Assembly (NCBI RefSeq): GCF_000312105.1
Contig: NZ_HE978636.1
Location: forward strand, 68,213-132,212
DNA: 64,000 nucleotides
Origin: Aeromicrobium massiliense JC14
Lineage (GTDB): Bacteria > Actinomycetota > Actinomycetes > Propionibacteriales > Nocardioidaceae
Reading direction: 5' to 3'
The position numbers and the translations under genes were made by a program. Shown piece after piece: positions 26,120 to 35,127 of this stretch (position 1 is its first letter; every line of letters starts with the position of its first letter). The notes under the pieces are model-generated. The model was given only the letters and a program-made list of their open reading frames with translations. It did not search any database and was not told the origin of the DNA.

Positions 26120-27360
26120 CCGGCGCTGCCCTTGCGGTACGTCTGTCCGGCCGCAGCAGGGGGCCGGAGCCGTTGCGAGGCGAGGGCCAGGACGAGCAGC
26201 GTCGTCACGTACGGCGTCATGCCGGTGAGGTCCTCGGGGATCGAGTCGCTCAGCAGGAACCACAGCGCGACGAGCACGCCCATGACGCCGCTGACGATCG
26301 CCGCCGTGCGGGCCGCCTTGCGCCACTGCCAGACCGCGAGACCGACCAGCAGCACCGCCACGAGCAGCAGCAGGCCGTGGATGCTCTCGCCGCCGCCGCG
26401 CAGGCGCAGCGTGTCGGTGTAGCCGAACAGGCCGGCGCCGGCGAGCAGGCCGCCGGGACGCCAGTTGCCGAAGATCATCGCCGCCAGGCCGATGTAGCCG
26501 CGTCCGCCGGTCTGCCCCTCGCGGAACGTGCTGGACGCGACCAGGGCCAGGAAGCCGCCGGCCAGGCCGGCGATGCCGCCGGAGATCAGCACCGCGACGA
26601 ACTTGTAGCGGATGACGTTGACGCCGAGCGACTCCGACGAGGCCGGGCTCTCGCCCACCGAGCGCAGGCGCAGGCCGAAGCTCGTGCGCCACAGGACGAA
26701 CCACGTCAGCACGAACAGCAGGATCGCGATGAGCGTCAGCACCGACAGGTTCGTCACCAGCGCGCGCAGCACCGCCGCGCCGTCGGAGACGAAGAACCAG
26801 TTCTTGGCCTCGAGCTCGCCGAGCGGGTCCGACAGGGCGTCGATCGAGATCGCCGGCAGGGCGTCGATCGGGGGCGACTGGGTCTGACCACCGCCCCGGA
26901 CGCCGGTGAACGTCAGCGCGGCCAGGTACTGCACGGCGCCGGCGGCGATGATGTTGATCGCGACGCCCGAGACGATGTGGTCGACGCCGAACGTCACCGT
27001 GGCCACCGCGTGGATGAGGCCGCCGAGGGCGCCGAACAGGATCGCGCCGAGCACGCCCTGCCAGGGGCCGTAGAAGTAGCCGAAGTAGCCGGCACCGAAG
27101 GTGCCGAGGATCATCATGCCCTCGAGGCCGATGTTGACGATGCCCGCGCGCTCGGACCACAGCCCGGCGAGTCCGGCCAGGCCGATCGGCACGGCGGCGA
27201 CGAGCGTCGCGCGCAGGGTGCCGGACGACGCGAGGTCGTCGGCGCCGGTCAGGACGCGCAGCAGCGACAGCAGCACCGTCAGGGCGACGACGACGAGCAG
27301 GACGCGGCCGGGCGTGACCCGGCGCTTCCCGGCGAGGCGGGGTGCGGTGACGAGGCTCAT
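26116..27360 (-). CDS. Nucleoside ABC transporter permease, second subunit (BPD_transp_2 family)
   Basis: The 414-residue membrane protein has the family signature ERAGIVNIGLEGMMILG near residue 75 and about ten hydrophobic helices, plus the ESPASSESLGVNVIRYK coupling loop and the GGIAGLAGGFLAL segment. It resembles the NupQ/YufQ permeases. It overlaps the first permease at its ATG (ATGA) and cdd at its stop (ATGA). With the ATPase and the BMP lipoprotein it forms a nucleoside importer. Confidence 0.93.
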   Translation of the reverse strand: MSLVTAPRLAGKRRVTPGRVLLVVVALTVLLSLLRVLTGADDLASSGTLRATLVAAVPIGLAGLAGLWSERAGIVNIGLEGMMILGTFGAGYFGYFYGPWQGVLGAILFGALGGLIHAVATVTFGVDHIVSGVAINIIAAGAVQYLAALTFTGVRGGGQTQSPPIDALPAISIDALSDPLGELEAKNWFFVSDGAAVLRALVTNLSVLTLIAILLFVLTWFVLWRTSFGLRLRSVGESPASSESLGVNVIRYKFVAVLISGGIAGLAGGFLALVASSTFREGQTGGRGYIGLAAMIFGNWRPGGLLAGAGLFGYTDTLRLRGGGESIHGLLLLVAVLLVGLAVWQWRKAARTAAIVSGVMGVLVALWFLLSDSIPEDLTGMTPYVTTLLVLALASQRLRPPAAAGQTYRKGSAG

Positions 27361-28457
27361 GCCTTGGCCTCCTCGATCGTGGCCGGCTCGTCCAGGGCGG
27401 CCGCCACCTGACGCTGCTCGAGCCGGACGCGGTAGCGCCGGACGACCTCGTAGGCGATGACGACCGTGAGGACGATGACGCCCTGGGTGATCTTGACGAT
27501 GTCGGGCGAGACGCCCACCACGATCTGCAGGCTGTTGGACTGCTCGTCGAGGAACGCGAACAGCAGAGCGCCCAGCGCGATGCCGATCGGGTGGTTGCGG
27601 CCGAGCAGTGCGATGGCGATGCCGGCGAAGCCCAGGCCGGACTGGAACGTCGAGCCGTAGGAGTAGTCGTTGCCGAACAGCAGCGGCAGGCCGACCAGGC
27701 CGGCCGCGCCGCCGGAGAGCAGCATCGAGACGACGATCATCTTCTTGACGCTGATGCCGCTGGCCACGGCCGCGGTCTCCGAGCGTCCGGTCGCGCGCAG
27801 GTCGAAGCCGAAGCGGGTCTTGGACAGCACGAACCAGTAGACGAAGCCGACCAGGGCGGCCAGGAACACGAAGCCGTAGACCTTGACCGTGACGTCGCCG
27901 AACAGCTGGATGCCGGGGACGCGGCTCTCCTCGGGCACGACCTTCGTGGCGGTGTTGTTGCCGCCGTCGTCGACCGCGACCTTGCGCAGCAGGTAGGCCA
28001 CGAGCGCGGTCGCGATCGCGTTCAGCATGATCGTGGAGATGACCTCGCTGACGCCGCGCGTGACGCGCAGCAGGCCGGCGATGCCGGCCCACATGGCGCC
28101 GACGAGCACGGCCGCGACGACGGCGAGCAGCGTGTTGAGGTAGCCGGGCAGCCAGCCCTCGCCGGCGACGACGGCCGCCGCGAAGGACGCGACGCGGTAC
28201 TGGCCGTCGACGCCGATGTTGAACAGGTTCATGCGGAAGCCGATGGCCACCGCGATCGCCGACAGGTAGTAGACCGTGGCGGCGTTGATGATGTTCACGA
28301 TCGCGCGGTGGCTCGGGACGCTGAGGATCTGCGCCCACACGTCGGCGACGGAGTCGCCGGCCGCGAGGAGCACCAGGCTGGTGATGACGAAGGCCATCAG
28401 CAGGGCCAGCACCGGCGCGCCGACGGCGAGCACGACGCGCGTGGTCCTAGGGCTCAC
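27357..28457 (-). CDS. Nucleoside ABC transporter permease, first subunit (BPD_transp_2 family)
   Basis: The 366-residue membrane protein resembles NupP/YufP permeases. It has the family stretch NIGVDGQYRVASFAAAVVAG, the coupling segment GFDLRATGRSETAAVASGI and GGAAGLVGLPLLFG. I place the start at the GTG at 28457 because GGAGGT lies 7 bases upstream; an in-frame start at 28559 would read through the upstream mini-ORF in another frame and adds a hydrophilic, unlikely leader. The preceding mini-ORF stop overlaps this GTG (GTGA). Confidence 0.9.
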   Translation of the reverse strand: MSPRTTRVVLAVGAPVLALLMAFVITSLVLLAAGDSVADVWAQILSVPSHRAIVNIINAATVYYLSAIAVAIGFRMNLFNIGVDGQYRVASFAAAVVAGEGWLPGYLNTLLAVVAAVLVGAMWAGIAGLLRVTRGVSEVISTIMLNAIATALVAYLLRKVAVDDGGNNTATKVVPEESRVPGIQLFGDVTVKVYGFVFLAALVGFVYWFVLSKTRFGFDLRATGRSETAAVASGISVKKMIVVSMLLSGGAAGLVGLPLLFGNDYSYGSTFQSGLGFAGIAIALLGRNHPIGIALGALLFAFLDEQSNSLQIVVGVSPDIVKITQGVIVLTVVIAYEVVRRYRVRLEQRQVAAALDEPATIEEAKA

Positions 28458-28537
28458 GGGCAGACCTCCATGAAGATCGAAGAGTACGGACGTCCGCCCG
28501 TGAGGACCTGAACGGGTCGCTCGCTGCGCTCGCTCAT
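28454..28537 (-). CDS. Putative 27-residue small protein coupled between the ATPase and permease genes
   Basis: An ATG at 28537 overlaps the ATPase stop (ATGA), is preceded by AAGGAG six to seven bases away, and opens a 27-codon frame starting MSERSERP and ending FMEVCP; its stop overlaps the GTG of the permease (GTGA). So start, ribosome site and stop all fit translational coupling. The Ser-Glu-Arg repeat comes from a tandem 9-base AGCGAGCGC-like element common in actinobacterial intergenic DNA, so it may be only a spacer with a coupling leader role. No known domain. Confidence 0.45.
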   Translation of the reverse strand: MSERSERPVQVLTGGRPYSSIFMEVCP

Positions 28538-30075
28538 CGAACGTCTCCTTCTGCGGCACCGGTCATCGCCGAGCCGAGGTCCTCGGGGGTCACGTGCTCG
28601 GGGTCGAAGCTGCGGACCAGGCGTCCGCGCAGCAGCACCGAGATGGTGTCGGACAGGCCGATCAGCTCGTCCAGGTCGGCCGAGATCAGCAGCACGGCCA
28701 GGCCGTCGCGACGGGCGCGCTTGATGTGCCCCCAGATCGCCGCCTGGGCGCCGACGTCGACGCCGCGGGTCGGGTGGGCCGCGATGAGCAGCACCGGGTC
28801 GCCGGACATCTCGCGGCCGACGATGAGCTTCTGCTGGTTGCCGCCGGACAGCGCGCGGGCGAGGGTGTCGATGCCCGGGGTGCGGACGTCGTACTCCTCC
28901 ACGATGCGCTGGGTGTCGGCGCGGGCACCGGCGCGGTCGACGAGCGGCCCCTTCACCACGGGGCGGCGGGTCTGGTGGCCGAGCACCCGGTTCTCCCAGA
29001 GCGGGGCGTCCAGCAGCAGGCCGTGGCGGTGGCGGTCCTCGGGGACGTAGCCGATGCCGGCCTCGCGACGCTCGCGCGTGGAGCGGCCGGTCAGGTCGGC
29101 GCCGGCGAGCGTCACGCGTCCGGTGGCGGTCGAGCGCATGCCCATGATCGCCTCGACGAGCTCGGCCTGGCCGTTGCCCTCGACGCCGGCGATGCCGAGG
29201 ATCTCGCCCCGGTGGATGGTCAGGTCGATGCCGTCGAGGAGCTTGCGCTCGCCGCCGAGCACCGTGAGCGTGAGGTCCTGGACGTCCAGGACGACCTCGT
29301 CGGTGACGGTGGACGTCTCGGTGGCCGGGCTGGGCAGCTCGGAGCCGACCATCATCTCGGCCAGCTGGCGGGAGGTCACCGAGCCGGCGGGGACGGTGTC
29401 GACGGTCGTGCCACGGCGCACCACGGTGACGTCGTCGGCCACGGACAGCACCTCGTCGAGCTTGTGCGAGATGAACAGCACGGCCAGGCCCTCGGCCTTG
29501 AGCTCGCGCAGGTTGTCGAACAGCTCGTCGACCTCCTGCGGAACGAGCACGGCGGTCGGCTCGTCCAGGATGATCACCTTCGCGCCGCGGTAGAGCACCT
29601 TGAGGATCTCCACGCGCTGGCGGGCCCCCACGCCGAGGTCCTCGACGAGCACGTCGGGGTCGACCTCCAGGCCGTAGGTGGTGGCCAGCTCCAGGACGCG
29701 GCGGCGCGCCTCGTCGCCGATGCCGTGCAGCTTCTCGGCACCGAGCACGACGTTCTCGAGCACGGTGAAGTTGTCGGCCAGCATGAAGTGCTGGAAGACC
29801 ATGCCGACGCCCGCGGCGATCGCGTCGGCCGGGGACGACAGGCTGACCTGCTCGCCGCCGATCTCGATCGTGCCGGAGTCGGGCTTCTGGACCCCGTAGA
29901 GGATCTTCATGAGCGTCGACTTGCCGGCGCCGTTCTCGCCGACGACGGCGTGGACGGTGCCGCGACGCACGTCGATGTTGACGTCGTGGTTGGCCACGAC
30001 GCCGGGGAAGGTCTTGCCGATGTCGCGCAGTCGGACGACCACCTCGCCGGGGGGCGCGGTCACGGAGTCGCTCAC
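28534..30075 (-). CDS. Nucleoside ABC transporter ATP-binding protein with two ABC domains
   Basis: The 513-residue protein has two ABC domains, as in sugar and nucleoside (CUT2/BMP-linked) importers. Domain 1 has Walker A GENGAGKSTLM and Walker B ILDEPTAVL with VGARQRVEILK as signature. Domain 2 has a degenerate P-loop (GVEGNGQAELVEAI) and a normal signature ALSGGNQQKLIVGRE. It opens with LRDIGKTFPGVVANHDVN. GTG at 30075 has GAGGAGA upstream; longer in-frame starts would cross the hairpin at 30118. It is separated from the BMP gene by that hairpin and precedes the mini-ORF and permeases. Confidence 0.93.
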   Translation of the reverse strand: MSDSVTAPPGEVVVRLRDIGKTFPGVVANHDVNIDVRRGTVHAVVGENGAGKSTLMKILYGVQKPDSGTIEIGGEQVSLSSPADAIAAGVGMVFQHFMLADNFTVLENVVLGAEKLHGIGDEARRRVLELATTYGLEVDPDVLVEDLGVGARQRVEILKVLYRGAKVIILDEPTAVLVPQEVDELFDNLRELKAEGLAVLFISHKLDEVLSVADDVTVVRRGTTVDTVPAGSVTSRQLAEMMVGSELPSPATETSTVTDEVVLDVQDLTLTVLGGERKLLDGIDLTIHRGEILGIAGVEGNGQAELVEAIMGMRSTATGRVTLAGADLTGRSTRERREAGIGYVPEDRHRHGLLLDAPLWENRVLGHQTRRPVVKGPLVDRAGARADTQRIVEEYDVRTPGIDTLARALSGGNQQKLIVGREMSGDPVLLIAAHPTRGVDVGAQAAIWGHIKRARRDGLAVLLISADLDELIGLSDTISVLLRGRLVRSFDPEHVTPEDLGSAMTGAAEGDVR

Positions 30076-30117
30076 GACTCTCCTCTCTGGGGGGCTCGGA
30101 CGGGCCGAGGGACAAAG

Positions 30118-30157
30118 CCGGGCCCGGGGGTCACGGTACGCGACGCCCCGGGCCCGG
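30118..30157 (-). terminator. Intra-operon hairpin between the BMP lipoprotein and ATPase genes
   Basis: Arms at 30118-30129 and 30146-30157 pair perfectly over 12 bases (CCGGGCCCGGGG with its complement) around a 16-base loop. Such hairpins often reduce read-through, giving more binding protein than ATPase and permease. No T-run follows. Confidence 0.6.
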
Positions 30158-30169
30158 GTCAGAGCCGGA

Positions 30170-31231
30170 TCACGGCTTCGTGGGGACCTCGATGGTGCCG
30201 TCCACGATCTGCTTCTTGTAGTCCTCGAGCTGGTCGGCGACGTCCTTGAGGTGATCGCCGGTCGTCGAGTAGCCGACGCCGTTCGACGCCAGGTCGTAGA
30301 CCTGCGCGCCGGTCTTGGCCGCACCGTCGTGGACGCTCTTGAGGAACTCGTGCACCGCGACGTCGATGTTCTTGACCATCGAGGTCAGGATGACGTCCTT
30401 GACCGAGTCGTCGGCGGTGAGCGCCTGGTCGGAGTCGACACCGATCGCCCACGCGCCGTCCTTGGCCGAGACGGCCTCGAACACGCCGCCGCCGGAGCCG
30501 CCGGCCGCGTGGTAGACGATGTCGGCGCCGCCGTCGAGCATGCCCTCGGCCGCGGTCTTGCCCTTGGCCGGGTCACCGAAGCCGCTGAAGTCCGGCGGCT
30601 GGGTCAGGTAGCGCGACTGGATCTTGATGTCGGGCTTGACCGCCTTGGCACCGGCGACGTAGCCGGCCTCGAACTTCTGGATGAGCTCGGTCTCGACGCC
30701 ACCGACGAAGCCGATGGTGCCGGTCTCGCTCTTGAGCGCCGCGGCCGCGCCGACCAGGAACGAGCCCTGCTCCTCGGCGAACAGCAGGTTCGTGATGTTC
30801 TCGCCCTCGACGGCGTCGTCGACGATCGCGAAGCTGACCTCGGGGTTCTCCTTGGCGACCTTGCCGACCGACGCGCTGTAGGCGAAGCCCACGGCGACGA
30901 CCGGGTTGTAGCCCGCGTCGACGAGCTCCTGGAGGCGACCCTCACGAGCCGACTCGGCCTCGCCGTCCTGCGCCTCGGCGGTCTGGAAGTCGAAGCCGAA
31001 CTCGCACGCGGCCTTCTTCATGCCCTTCGCGGCGGAGTCGTTGAACGACTGGTCGCCCTCACCACCGACGTCGAAGGCCATGCCGACCTTCATGTCGGAG
31101 GTCTTCTCGACGCAGTTCTCGCCACCGGACTCGGTGGACGCGGAGTCATCGCTCTTCTTGGAACACGCCGCACCCGCGAGCACGAGTGCGACCACGCCGG
31201 CGACGGCGGCGGTTTTGGTCAGACGACGCAA
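30170..31231 (-). CDS. BMP-family nucleoside-binding lipoprotein
   Basis: The 353-residue lipoprotein has a basic start, hydrophobic core and lipobox LAGAACSKK, then the BMP (PnrA-like) fold with VGMAFDVGGEGDQSFNDSA, VAVGFAYSASVGKVA, TIGFVGGVETELI and GVDSDQAL. The family binds purine and other nucleosides. The start is a TTG at 31231 preceded by AGGAGGA; no ATG fits. It is the first gene of the unit running to add (and possibly fbiC and cofC). Confidence 0.93.
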   Translation of the reverse strand: MRRLTKTAAVAGVVALVLAGAACSKKSDDSASTESGGENCVEKTSDMKVGMAFDVGGEGDQSFNDSAAKGMKKAACEFGFDFQTAEAQDGEAESAREGRLQELVDAGYNPVVAVGFAYSASVGKVAKENPEVSFAIVDDAVEGENITNLLFAEEQGSFLVGAAAALKSETGTIGFVGGVETELIQKFEAGYVAGAKAVKPDIKIQSRYLTQPPDFSGFGDPAKGKTAAEGMLDGGADIVYHAAGGSGGGVFEAVSAKDGAWAIGVDSDQALTADDSVKDVILTSMVKNIDVAVHEFLKSVHDGAAKTGAQVYDLASNGVGYSTTGDHLKDVADQLEDYKKQIVDGTIEVPTKP

Positions 31232-31342
31232 GATGTTTCCTCCTCAAGGACGGAGGCCCGCCCGGGCCCCAGGAGGCACCCTAACCTCCGGCGTTCCCCG
31301 GCCTTGCCCGGTCAACCAAGTTGTAACAATCGACCGACCGCG

Positions 31343-32515
31343 TCACGGCTGGATCGCGGCACAGGCCATGACCCGGGCGCCCACGCCGATCGCCGCCTCG
31401 TCGACCCGCAGGTTGCCCTGGTGCAGGTCGTACGTGGGTCCGTCGGGCGTCCGCGTGCCCAGGCGGCCCATGGCGCCGGGGATGGACTCGACGTACCAGG
31501 CGAAGTCCTCGCCACCGAGCGACTGCATGGTGGTGGCGACGGCCGCCGGACCGAGGGCGTCGGCCACGGCCTGGCGCAGCAGCTGCGTGGAGCCGAAGTC
31601 GTTGACCACGGGCGGGACGCCGCGGGTGTAGTGCACGTCGGCGCTGACGCCGTAGGGCTTGACGATGTCGCTGATCAGCCCGCGCACGAGGTGCTCGGCC
31701 TGGTGCCAGGCGTTGGCGTCCAGCATGCGCAGCGTGCCGCTGAGCTCGCCGCTGGCCGGGATGACGTTGGCCGCGACGCCCGAGCGCACCTGGCCCCAGA
31801 CCAGGCTCGCGCCGGCGCGCGGGTCGAACCGACGCGACAGGGCGGCCGGCAGCTGGGTGATGAGCGAGCCGAGCGCGTAGGTGAGGTCCTCGGTCAGGTG
31901 CGGACGCGACGTGTGCCCGCCGCGGCCGCTGAGCGCGATGGTGATGCGGTCCGAGGCGCCGGTGATCGGTCCCTCGCGCAGGCCCACGCGACCGACGTCC
32001 AGGGACGGGTCGCAGTGCAGGGCGAAGATGCGGGTGACGCCGCGCAGCGCGCCCGCGGCCATGACCTGCAGCGCGCCGCCGGGCATGACCTCCTCGGCGG
32101 GCTGGAACAGCAGCCGGACGCGGTTCGGCAGCGGGGTCTCGGCGTGCACCTCGGCGAGGGCGAGCGCCGCGCCGACGAGGGCCGAGACGTGCACGTCGTG
32201 GCCGCAGGCGTGCGCGACGCCGGGCACCGTGGAGCGCCACGGGTCCTTGGTCGTGTCCTCCAGCGGCAGCGCGTCCAGGTCGGCGCGCAGGCAGACCAGC
32301 GGCGCGTCCTCGGGGCCGACGTCGGCGGTCAGGCCGCTGTCACCGAGTCGCGTGTGGCCGATGGATGCCTTGTCGAGCCAGGACGCGACGACGTCCGTGG
32401 TGCGCTCCTCCTGCCACGACAGCTCGGGGTAGGCGTGCAGGTCGCGGCGCAGGGAGACGAGGTCGGGGGTCAGTCGCTCGACCGCGTGCTGGATCCGCTC
32501 GGCCGACGTCGTCAT
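31343..32515 (-). CDS. M20 family amidohydrolase (peptidase M20D-like)
   Basis: The 390-residue cytosolic metal enzyme has YPELSWQEERT, the metal motif ACGHDVHVSALVGAAL, LFQPAEEVMPGGALQVM with the catalytic Glu pair, the dimerisation region RGGHTSRPH and SLGGEDFAW near the end. The family removes acyl groups from amino acids (hippurate or indole-acetyl-amino-acid type). The ATG at 32515 is preceded by GGGAGG. It follows the BMP gene's promoter region in the same direction. The substrate cannot be told. Confidence 0.93.
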   Translation of the reverse strand: MTTSAERIQHAVERLTPDLVSLRRDLHAYPELSWQEERTTDVVASWLDKASIGHTRLGDSGLTADVGPEDAPLVCLRADLDALPLEDTTKDPWRSTVPGVAHACGHDVHVSALVGAALALAEVHAETPLPNRVRLLFQPAEEVMPGGALQVMAAGALRGVTRIFALHCDPSLDVGRVGLREGPITGASDRITIALSGRGGHTSRPHLTEDLTYALGSLITQLPAALSRRFDPRAGASLVWGQVRSGVAANVIPASGELSGTLRMLDANAWHQAEHLVRGLISDIVKPYGVSADVHYTRGVPPVVNDFGSTQLLRQAVADALGPAAVATTMQSLGGEDFAWYVESIPGAMGRLGTRTPDGPTYDLHQGNLRVDEAAIGVGARVMACAAIQP

Positions 32516-32577
32516 GCCTCCCAGCGTATCGCCGGACACCCGGACTGACTCGTTCGTCCACGCCGCGGGACGGCCGT

Positions 32578-33015
32578 TCACGCGGGTCGGCGCTCGAGCA
32601 CCCGGGTTATCTGGGCGACGGTCTCGTCGGCCAGCTTCTCGAGCTTGCGGCGCAGCACGACGGACGCGACGAGGTTCACCAGCGGCGTGAACCGGAAGTC
32701 GGCGCGGTAGTGGACCTGCGTGCCCGCGCCGGACGCGGTGAAGGTCAGCGTGTCCTTGGTCGTCGCGCTGTCGTTCGTCCCGCGGAACACGACCCGCGAG
32801 GGCGGCCGGTGCTCGACGGTCTCGTACGTGAGGTCGGTCGTGCGGCCCATGAACGACGACGTGTTGGCGTACATCGTCCCGACGCCGCCGTCGCCGGCGG
32901 TGCGGGTCGTGCGGACGGTGCCGGGGTCCCAGTCCCGCGTGTGCTCGAAGTCGGCGAGGTAGGCGAAGACCTCGTCGACCGGACGGCGGACGGTGAACGT
33001 GCGCTCGACGTGCAT
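32578..33015 (-). CDS. SRPBCC (START/polyketide cyclase-like) family protein
   Basis: The 145-residue protein fits the helix-grip fold: it opens with VERTFTVRRPVDEVFAYLADFEHTRDWDPGT, a common opening of these proteins, and carries VEHRPPSRVVFRG and a C-terminal helix region. The fold forms a pocket for a hydrophobic ligand. It lies 63 bases upstream of the M20 gene and may share its transcript. No specific ligand is evident. Confidence 0.85.
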   Translation of the reverse strand: MHVERTFTVRRPVDEVFAYLADFEHTRDWDPGTVRTTRTAGDGGVGTMYANTSSFMGRTTDLTYETVEHRPPSRVVFRGTNDSATTKDTLTFTASGAGTQVHYRADFRFTPLVNLVASVVLRRKLEKLADETVAQITRVLERRPA

Positions 33016-33106
33016 GGGCCGACGCTAGGTCCGTCGGGCCCGTCCCGCACCCCGCAGGGACGCCGTTCCGCGGGCCGGAGCGCGCGCACGCGACTACCGT
33101 GGGGCC

Positions 33107-33406
33107 ATGTCCGGCTTCTCGATCACCTACGCGTTGTTCACGCTGCTCGGGGTGCTGTTCCTGGCCGCCGTGCTTGGCGGGTGCATCTGGGTCATCGCGC
33201 GCAACTTCCGCGAGGCCCGCCGGCACGGCCTCGACCCGTTCACCCTGCAGACCACCGCCTACGGCCGCGTGCTCACCAGCCGCCTGGTCGAGCCGCCGCG
33301 CTCGCTCGAGGACCGGCTGGCGCAGATCGACGACCTGCACGCCCGCGGCGTCATCGACGACGAGGAGCGCCGCTCCGCCCGCGCGTCCGCCCTCGCCGAC
33401 CTCTGA
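33107..33406 (+). CDS. Single-pass membrane protein with SHOCT domain
   Basis: The 99-residue protein has one hydrophobic helix at about 8-32 followed by basic residues, and a C-terminal SHOCT (short C-terminal) domain at about 65-99 (LEDRLAQIDDLHARGVIDDEE). The family's role is unclear. It stops 4 bases from the convergent MFS gene, and diverges from the SRPBCC gene. Confidence 0.8.
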   Translation: MSGFSITYALFTLLGVLFLAAVLGGCIWVIARNFREARRHGLDPFTLQTTAYGRVLTSRLVEPPRSLEDRLAQIDDLHARGVIDDEERRSARASALADL

Positions 33407-33409
33407 GGC

Positions 33410-34717
33410 TCAGGACGCCAGCGACGCGGCCTGCTCGGCCCGCTCGCGTCCGGTGGCCAGCACCGCCGGGCTGACCGGACGCCGCCAGCGCAGCGTCACC
33501 GGGTGCTGGCGCAGGTACAGCCCCGCCGCCACGCTCACGGCGACCAGCACGATGCCGCCGCCGACGAGCAGCGACCAGCGTCCACCCATCTCCTCGCCGA
33601 CCCAGCCGATGAACGGCGAGCCGACCGGACCGCCGCCCATGAAGACCATGAGGTACAGCGCCGCGACGCGACCGCGCATCTCCGGGTCCGAGGTCATCTG
33701 GATGGTCGCGTTGGCCGCCGTGACCATCGTCAGGGCGCTGAGGCCCACGAAGGGCAGGATCAGCGCGTACGTCAGGTAGGTCGGCATGAGGCCGGCGGCG
33801 ATCTCGAGCACCGCGAAGACGAGCGCGGCGCCGACCACGAGCCGCAGCCGCGGCTTGGCCCGGCGGGCGGCGATGAGGGCGCCGGCCAGCGAGCCGATCG
33901 CCATGATCGACCCGAGCACGCCGTACTCCCCCGCGCCCTTGCCGAACACGTCCGTGGCCATGAGCGCGCTCGTCATCTGGAAGTTCATGCCGAAGGTGCC
34001 GACGAAGAAGACGGTGACGAGGGTGAGGACGAGGTCCGGGCGAGAGCGCACGTACCGGACGCCGTCGCGCACCGCGCCCTTGCCGCGCCGGGCGACCGGG
34101 GCCGGGTGGAGCTGGTCGACGTCCAGACGGGTGATCGACCACAGCACCGCGAAGTAGCTCAGGCCGTTGACCAGGATGACCCAGCCGGCCGCTGCGGCGC
34201 CCGAGCCGAGCGCGGCGATGAGCAGGCCGGCGACGGCCGGGCCGATCATGCGGGCGGCGTTGAACGAGGCCGAGTTGAGCCCGACCGCGTTGGGCAGGTC
34301 GTCGCGCGAGACCATCTCGCCGACGAACGACTGCCGGGCCGGCGCGTCGAACGCGGTCGCGACGCCGAACAGGAACGCGATGAGGTAGACGTGCCAGGTC
34401 TGGACGACGCCGGTCACGGCCAGGACGCCCAGGACGATCGCCGGGGCGGCCATCGCCAGCTGCGTCCACATGAGCACACGGCGCTTGGGGAACCGGTCGG
34501 CGACGACGCCGGCCAGCGGGGAGAAGAGCAGGGCGGGGAGGAGCTGGAGCCCGGTCACCAGGCCGAGGGCCGTGCCGCTGCCGGTGAGGACCAGCACCAG
34601 CCAGTCCTGCGCGACGCGCTGCATCCACGTGCCGACGTTGGAGACGATCGCCCCGGCGGCGTAGGTGCGGTAGTTGGGGACGGCCAGGGCCTTGAAGGTG
34701 GGGCTCGTACGGATCAC
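33410..34717 (-). CDS. MFS transporter (MFS_3/EntS-like exporter)
   Basis: The 435-residue protein has about twelve hydrophobic helices. It starts with a short cytoplasmic segment and FKALAVPNYRTYAAGAIVSNVGTWMQ, the typical opening of the drug/siderophore exporter group, and has the A-motif-like GVVADRFPKRRVL and a DAPARQSFVGEMV segment. The GTG overlaps the MarR stop (GTGA), so it is coupled to that regulator, which likely controls it. Substrate is unknown; export of a toxic compound is the usual case for such pairs. Confidence 0.9.
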   Translation of the reverse strand: MIRTSPTFKALAVPNYRTYAAGAIVSNVGTWMQRVAQDWLVLVLTGSGTALGLVTGLQLLPALLFSPLAGVVADRFPKRRVLMWTQLAMAAPAIVLGVLAVTGVVQTWHVYLIAFLFGVATAFDAPARQSFVGEMVSRDDLPNAVGLNSASFNAARMIGPAVAGLLIAALGSGAAAAGWVILVNGLSYFAVLWSITRLDVDQLHPAPVARRGKGAVRDGVRYVRSRPDLVLTLVTVFFVGTFGMNFQMTSALMATDVFGKGAGEYGVLGSIMAIGSLAGALIAARRAKPRLRLVVGAALVFAVLEIAAGLMPTYLTYALILPFVGLSALTMVTAANATIQMTSDPEMRGRVAALYLMVFMGGGPVGSPFIGWVGEEMGGRWSLLVGGGIVLVAVSVAAGLYLRQHPVTLRWRRPVSPAVLATGRERAEQAASLAS

Positions 34718-35127
34718 TCGCTATCGGAAAGACGCTCGAACAGGACGGTGGCCTTCCGCAGCAGGGCTCGCTCGTCGGCGGACAGGTCGCGCATGCGCCG
34801 GTCCAGCCAGGCGTCGCGGCGGGCCCGCTCCTCGGCGAGGACGTCCTCGCCCTTGTCCGAGAGCCGGACCAGGACCTGGCGGCCGTCGTCGGGGTGCGGC
34901 TCCCGCAGGAGCAGCCCGTCGTCGACGAGGCAGCCGATGGTCCGCGTGACCGAGGGCGGGCTGACCCGCTCACGGTGGGCGACCTGCGAGGGGGTGCAGG
35001 GTCCCATGAGGCGCACCGTCCCCAGCACCGACAGCTGCGTGGCGGTCAGCGCCGAGTGGCGCTCCTGTCGCAGCCGTCGGTTGAGCCGGGCGACGGACGT
35101 CGCGAGCTTCTGCGCATCGGTAGGCAC
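34714..35127 (-). CDS. MarR family transcriptional regulator
   Basis: The 137-residue winged-helix protein has the MarR opening helix, SVLGTVRLMGPCTPSQVAHRERVSPPSVTRTIGCLVDDGLL (recognition helix about 56-76) and the wing RREPHPDDGRQVLV, then a dimerisation helix. It uses a GTG at 35127. It is 26 bases downstream of the TetR gene and coupled to the MFS gene. A palindrome spanning its start (35126-35164) is a good candidate autoregulatory operator. Confidence 0.9.
   Translation of the reverse strand: MPTDAQKLATSVARLNRRLRQERHSALTATQLSVLGTVRLMGPCTPSQVAHRERVSPPSVTRTIGCLVDDGLLLREPHPDDGRQVLVRLSDKGEDVLAEERARRDAWLDRRMRDLSADERALLRKATVLFERLSDSE

Noticed and set aside
28458-28559. Longer N-terminus for the first nucleoside permease (start at 28559)
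   Set aside because: It overlaps the coupled mini-ORF, lacks its own ribosome site, and the GTG at 28457 has GGAGGT at ideal spacing.
29054-29593. Ser/Thr-rich plus-strand frame opposite the nucleoside ABC ATPase
   Set aside because: It is the antisense shadow of a gene with intact ABC motifs.
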